From Nannocystaceae bacterium (lineage in GTDB: Bacteria; Myxococcota_A; Polyangia; Nannocystales; Nannocystaceae), in contig JAESSZ010000462.1 of the NCBI GenBank assembly GCA_016763875.1, positions 1-10,554 of the forward strand: 10,554 nt of DNA, in the 5' to 3' direction. Position 1 is the first letter of the stretch. Every line of letters starts with the position of its first letter. The translations under genes and the position numbers were made by a program. This document shows, in pieces, positions 7,565 to 10,554 of this stretch. The notes under the pieces were generated by a model, which ran no database searches, was not told the DNA's origin, and was given only the letters and a program-made list of their open reading frames with translations.

Positions 7565-7593
7565 CGCGCCGGGTACCGATATAGTCCGGCGCG
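7565..7593 (+). terminator. Perfect 8-bp GC-rich hairpin between lipoprotein stop and flippase start
   Basis: CGCGCCGG (7565-7572) and CCGGCGCG (7586-7593) are perfect inverted repeats around 13 bases. Two G-U pairs could extend the stem inward. It begins 12 bases after the lipoprotein stop and ends at the base before the TTG start of the flippase gene. The following bases, TTGTCCTCC, are pyrimidine-rich but are not a true T-run. It could end or attenuate the upstream transcript, or mask the flippase start. Confidence 0.4.
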
Positions 7594-9069
7594 TTGTCCT
7601 CCAAGAGCATTGCGGGAAAAAGCCTCGGCGGAGGAGCTTGGCTCGGCCTTGCCAAGTTGTGGTTCCTCGTCGCGGGCTACGGCCTCAACGTTGCGCTGAC
7701 GCATCTCATCGCAGAGGGAACGTACGGGCAGTACCAGACCGTCGCCCGCGCGGTCGCGATCCCGAACATGGTCATCATTTACACGGTGATGTTCGCGGTC
7801 AGCCGTCCGTTGTCCGCCGAGTTCGCCGATGGGGTGCCCAACTACGCCGCGATCCGACGCAACGGACTGCGCCTCGCGGCGGTACTCGGGATTGCAGCGA
7901 CCGGGACAATGCTTCTCGTTGCACCGGTCCTCGCTGGCTGGCGGAACGACGACTCCCTGACCGCGCCGCTCCGGGTCGTCGCGCCGATCAGCATTATCTA
8001 CGCGCTGTACGCCGTGAACATCGGGACGCTCAATGCCACTCGGCGCTTCTCGAGCCAAGCGATGTTGGACATCACGATGGCCACGCTCAAGAGCGGTTTC
8101 ATCGCGCTTGCTGCGGGTCTCGCTCTTGGGCTGACGTGGATCGTTGCGGGGTTCACCGCCGCAGCTGGCAGTGCATTTTTGCTGTCGTTGTTTCTTGTTG
8201 CGCGTGCTCGGCCGCAAACGACGCCCACAACCGGTGCGCCTCCGATGGCAGGCTTTGCCGCGGCACTCATCCTGTTCACGCTGGTGCTCAACGTGCTGCA
8301 GTCGTCGGACCTGCTCATCCTGTCGAGCTTCTCAACGACGGCGGCGCTCAAAGCCGAGACCGGCTACTACTCCAGCGCGCAGCTCATCGCGTGGGTCCCC
8401 TACAGCCTGATGAACGCGGTCGCCTTGGTTGCGTTTCCGCTGGTGGCGTCGATTACCGAGTCCGGCGACCGTGAGCAGATCAAGCGATACGTGCGGGCAG
8501 CGGCGATGACAGCGTTCACGCTGCTCGCGTTCATGAGTGTTGTTGCGGCTGCGGCTGCCTCCGAAGTTCAGTCGCTTCTGTTCCCCAGCGCTTATGCTGC
8601 GGCCGCTGAGCATCTGCAGCTCTTGGTGTTCGGGTTCTCTGGCTACTCGTTCGCCAATACCGTGGCGTGGATGTGCAATAGCGCGGGCGAAAAACGGGCT
8701 GCGTTGGCGATCGTTGCCGTTCCACTCCTGACGGCCATCCCCCTGGCGTTTCTGTTGTGCCCCGGCCAGCATGCGCACGGCGCAGCGATAGCGGTCGTGG
8801 TCGCAGGTGGCGCGGCTTCCGTCGCGGGCCTCACGGCGCTCCGATATGTTTTTGGTGTGCAGCCGCCCTGGATGCATCTGCTCAAGCTTGCCGCAGCGGT
8901 CGGCGCCGTCTTCCTTCTTGGTGCGATTGTTCCTGTGCCGACCGCTGGGTTGATCGGGAAGATTGCCATCGTCGGCAAACTCTCGCTGCTGTCCGCTACA
9001 TTCATCGCCGTTGCGTTCGGTACCAAGGCCGTCACAATCGCTCAGCTCAAAGCGTTGCGACGAGGGTGA
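7594..9069 (+). CDS. Wzx-like polysaccharide flippase (MOP superfamily)
   Basis: This is an inner-membrane protein of 491 aa, the normal size for Wzx/RfbX-type flippases, which move lipid-linked glycan units across the membrane. The N-terminus has the usual layout: a short basic stretch (SKSIAGKS), then a first membrane helix (about 16-38), then an A-E-G-T-Y-G-Q-Y motif (40-47) like the G-x-Y-G-x-Y/F region of the family. About 12-14 hydrophobic helices can be seen, for example 52-70, 93-115, 126-146, 162-182, 184-204, 262-287, 304-325, 339-360, 368-389, 395-414, 428-447 and 455-476. Between them are short basic loops and a Pro/Thr-rich cytoplasmic-type loop (205-218). The TTG at 7594 is the only start that gives the full N-terminus, since an in-frame TAG lies at 7582. 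It has no Shine-Dalgarno and directly abuts a hairpin. The glycosyltransferase gene follows after 10 bp, so the pair is probably cotranscribed. The transported substrate is unknown. Confidence 0.9.
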   Translation: MSSKSIAGKSLGGGAWLGLAKLWFLVAGYGLNVALTHLIAEGTYGQYQTVARAVAIPNMVIIYTVMFAVSRPLSAEFADGVPNYAAIRRNGLRLAAVLGIAATGTMLLVAPVLAGWRNDDSLTAPLRVVAPISIIYALYAVNIGTLNATRRFSSQAMLDITMATLKSGFIALAAGLALGLTWIVAGFTAAAGSAFLLSLFLVARARPQTTPTTGAPPMAGFAAALILFTLVLNVLQSSDLLILSSFSTTAALKAETGYYSSAQLIAWVPYSLMNAVALVAFPLVASITESGDREQIKRYVRAAAMTAFTLLAFMSVVAAAAASEVQSLLFPSAYAAAAEHLQLLVFGFSGYSFANTVAWMCNSAGEKRAALAIVAVPLLTAIPLAFLLCPGQHAHGAAIAVVVAGGAASVAGLTALRYVFGVQPPWMHLLKLAAAVGAVFLLGAIVPVPTAGLIGKIAIVGKLSLLSATFIAVAFGTKAVTIAQLKALRRG

Positions 9070-9071
9070 GT

Positions 9072-9075
9072 AAGG
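9072..9075 (+). promoter_or_regulatory. Ribosome binding site of the glycosyltransferase gene
   Basis: AAGG lies in the 10-bp gap after the flippase stop, four bases before the ATG at 9080. The spacing is short but usable. It supports translation from 9080 on a shared transcript. Confidence 0.4.
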
Positions 9076-9079
9076 CGAA

Positions 9080-10243
9080 ATGACCCGTACGCTCGTGGTG
9101 ACCTCGACCTTCCCCCAATGGGAAGGAGACCCGCGTGGGGGATTCATTCGGCGTTTCTGGGAGGCGAAGGCGCATCTCGGCGAGGATGTCGTTGTCGTCG
9201 CGCCAAAAACACGATGGTGTCGCGGGGAGCTACTGGGCCCACTGCGCGTCGCCCGGTACGCCTATGCACCGACCGCTTGCTCCACGCTGAGCGGACATTT
9301 CGGCATCCTCGAGAATGTTCGAGCTCGGCCGTACCGCGCGCTGTTGCTTCCGTCGTTTCTGGCGGGGATGTATCGAGCGCTTCAGATTCGCTTGGAACGT
9401 GAGCACTGGGATCGCGTCGTTGCGCACATGGTGGTTCCGTGCGGCTTGGTTGCCTGCGTGGCGGCTTCAAAGCGTGGTGTGGCCGTCGAGGTCTACGGGC
9501 ACGGCACGGATGTAGATCTCCTCATTGCCGCGCCAGTCCCGTTGCGTCGACGCATGGAGTCAACGCTAATGACCGCGTCTGCGATCTACGTGCCGTCGCA
9601 AGAAAAGCGCGGCCGACTATTCGCAGCGCTGCCGAATCTAGGCGCGCGTTGCGAAGTTGCCACGATGCTCGAAACGGTGGTGACGGAGCCGGTGGAGCGG
9701 CGCCCCGTTCCTGGTCGGATTCTCTTTCTCGGCCGACTGATCAGGCAAAAGGGGGTCGATGACCTCATCCGTGCAGTAGCCAAACTGAATGGAGCCGCGC
9801 ACCTTCATATCGCAGGCGACGGCCCCGAGCGGGCACGGCTCGCTCGGCTCGCCGCCACTATGGGTGTGGATGCTGTCTTCCACGGCTACGTCGAAGGCCG
9901 TCAAAAGAGCCAGGCACTGGCCTCGGCGTCGGTCGTCTGCGTCCCGTCGCGCGAGATCCAGGGTCTGTCCGAAGGCGCGCCTCTGGTCGTGCACGAGGCT
10001 TCGACCCTGGGCATCCCCGTCGTCGCGACCCGCGTGGGCGGTATCCCGGAGATAGTCTCCAACGCGCCCGAGCGCGTGACCCTCGTCCCGCCTGGCGACC
10101 CCGGTGCGCTCCGCTCTGCGCTTCAGCAGCACCTCCGGCCCACCCCGCCCGGTTCACTACCGACGCGGGTGCACGTAGCCGTCCTCGCGGTAGGTGTGCG
10201 CTTCAAAAAAGTGAAAGAAACGAGAGTATTCGGGCGACGTTGA
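9080..10243 (+). CDS. Glycosyltransferase family 4 (GT-B fold), atypical C-terminus
   Basis: This cytoplasmic enzyme (387 aa) would transfer a sugar from a nucleotide donor to a growing glycan. N-terminal Rossmann half: TLVVTSTFPQWEGDPRGGFI (4-23), with the Gly-rich donor/acceptor loop of GT4 enzymes, and VYGHGTD (138-144). C-terminal Rossmann half: ILFLGRLIRQKGVDDLIRAV (214-233) with the conserved Arg219/Lys224 region (one residue uncertain), then HIAGDGPE (243-250), a blade toward FHGYV (267-271), and the EX7E motif Glu298...Glu306 followed by GIPVVATRVGGIPEIV. After VPPGDPGALRSALQQHL (336-352) the usual closing helices of the family are absent. Residues 360-387, rich in Arg, Lys and Val, are encoded antisense to the sulfatase gene and look unlike a GT4 tail. 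The 3' end may therefore be a truncation or rearrangement product. It lies in a probable operon with the flippase. Donor and acceptor sugars are unknown. Confidence 0.9.
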   Translation: MTRTLVVTSTFPQWEGDPRGGFIRRFWEAKAHLGEDVVVVAPKTRWCRGELLGPLRVARYAYAPTACSTLSGHFGILENVRARPYRALLLPSFLAGMYRALQIRLEREHWDRVVAHMVVPCGLVACVAASKRGVAVEVYGHGTDVDLLIAAPVPLRRRMESTLMTASAIYVPSQEKRGRLFAALPNLGARCEVATMLETVVTEPVERRPVPGRILFLGRLIRQKGVDDLIRAVAKLNGAAHLHIAGDGPERARLARLAATMGVDAVFHGYVEGRQKSQALASASVVCVPSREIQGLSEGAPLVVHEASTLGIPVVATRVGGIPEIVSNAPERVTLVPPGDPGALRSALQQHLRPTPPGSLPTRVHVAVLAVGVRFKKVKETRVFGRR

Positions 10244-10554
10244 AAGGTCGATGGTGTCGGAGAGGTTGACTACTTCGTCCGGGTCTTTCTCAAGGTCGTA
10301 GATCTCAATAGTCTTGGAGCGATTGTCGCGAATCACCTTCAAGCCACTGGGAAAAACCATCGCCTGTTTCTGGAGCCCCTCCGCAACGATCGGTCGCATG
10401 AGAACGGGTCGGTCGCCGCGGAGATACGGGACCAATGACTGCCCCATCGCGTCGCCCGGCGTTTCTAGCCCAAAGATGTCAAGAATCGTCGGTCCCAGAT
10501 CGACGAGACTCACAGGTTCGTCGACAACCTGAGGCACGACCCCTGGACCGGTCA
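10157..10554 (-). CDS. Sulfatase-family hydrolase, C-terminal fragment (continues past window end)
   Basis: The reading frame enters from the right edge and stays open across the whole 132 codons seen. The GTG at 10537 is internal (a Val), not a start. The fragment begins TGPGV, then PQVVDEPVSLVDLGPTILDI, which matches the stretch in arylsulfatase-like proteins that follows the catalytic core (P-x-S-L-V-D-L-x-P-T-I/L-L). Further on is the family's closing block EIYDLEKDPDEVVNLSD, ahead of a short, aromatic-rich tail (SRFFHFFEAH) ending in HPRR. The catalytic Cys/Ser that is converted to formylglycine, and the metal ligands, lie upstream outside the window, so activity cannot be judged. Phosphoesterases of the same fold are possible, but the DLEKDPDEVVNL pattern favours sulfatases. 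It converges on the glycosyltransferase gene and overlaps it by 87 bp. Beside polysaccharide genes it might act on sulfated glycans (inference). Confidence 0.85.
   Translation of the reverse strand, partial: TGPGVVPQVVDEPVSLVDLGPTILDIFGLETPGDAMGQSLVPYLRGDRPVLMRPIVAEGLQKQAMVFPSGLKVIRDNRSKTIEIYDLEKDPDEVVNLSDTIDLSTSPEYSRFFHFFEAHTYREDGYVHPRR

Noticed and set aside
7390..9147. Two long minus-strand open frames (275 and 271 codons) antisense to the flippase gene
   Set aside because: Both translate to Arg/Gln/His-rich sequence with no domain pattern, whereas the plus strand encodes a full set of membrane helices.
10120..10300. A simple frameshift restoring a normal glycosyltransferase C-terminus
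   Set aside because: I read the other two plus-strand frames. One stops at about 10179 and the other gives Arg-rich sequence up to about 10270. Neither resembles the usual GT4 closing helices, so no single indel clearly repairs the gene.
1..10554. tRNA, rRNA, CRISPR array, insertion sequence or phage genes
   Set aside because: No clover-leaf-like segments, regularly spaced long repeats, transposase or phage motifs were seen on either strand.

Overview
The window is GC-rich bacterial chromosome (about 60-65% G+C by eye) with tightly packed genes. No mobile element, tRNA, rRNA or CRISPR array was seen. The style points to a myxobacterium, most likely of the Nannocystaceae type (Nannocystis, Plesiocystis, Enhygromyxa). 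The main clues are several lipoproteins with a long Asp/Ser/Thr/Gly-rich linker straight after the lipid-anchored cysteine, Asp-rich FG-GAP/VCBS repeats, and a Cys-rich module fused to such repeats. This taxonomic call is inference from protein style, not from a marker gene.

Layout. Bases 1-747 (+) hold the 3' part of a multi-spanning membrane protein of unknown function. It converges on a hexapeptide-repeat acetyltransferase on the minus strand, and both stop codons lie in one CTAG palindrome at 744-747. The acetyltransferase is divergent from, and almost abuts, a run of three plus-strand lipoprotein genes. These are a 424-aa FG-GAP protein (1407-2681), a 672-aa protein of the PF09826-type beta-propeller family (2775-4793), and an 844-aa protein with a Cys-rich module, FG-GAP repeats and a CARDB-like C-terminus (5019-7553). 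None has Lys just after the lipidated Cys, so outer-membrane or surface placement is the most natural guess.

From 7594 the theme changes to surface polysaccharide. A Wzx-like flippase (7594-9069) and a GT4 glycosyltransferase (9080-10243) are 10 bp apart and probably cotranscribed. A sulfatase-family gene enters from the right edge on the minus strand (10157-10554, C-terminal part only). Its 3' end overlaps the glycosyltransferase 3' end by 87 bp, and the glycosyltransferase tail looks atypical there.

Together the window reads as a cell-envelope region: surface-exposed repeat lipoproteins beside genes for assembling, exporting and perhaps modifying (acetyltransferase, sulfatase) an extracellular glycan. 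No single element is clearly a new system. The points most worth a second look are the three adjacent propeller-type lipoproteins, the glycosyltransferase/sulfatase junction, the duplicated Cys module in the 844-aa protein, and a strong hairpin abutting the TTG start of the flippase.
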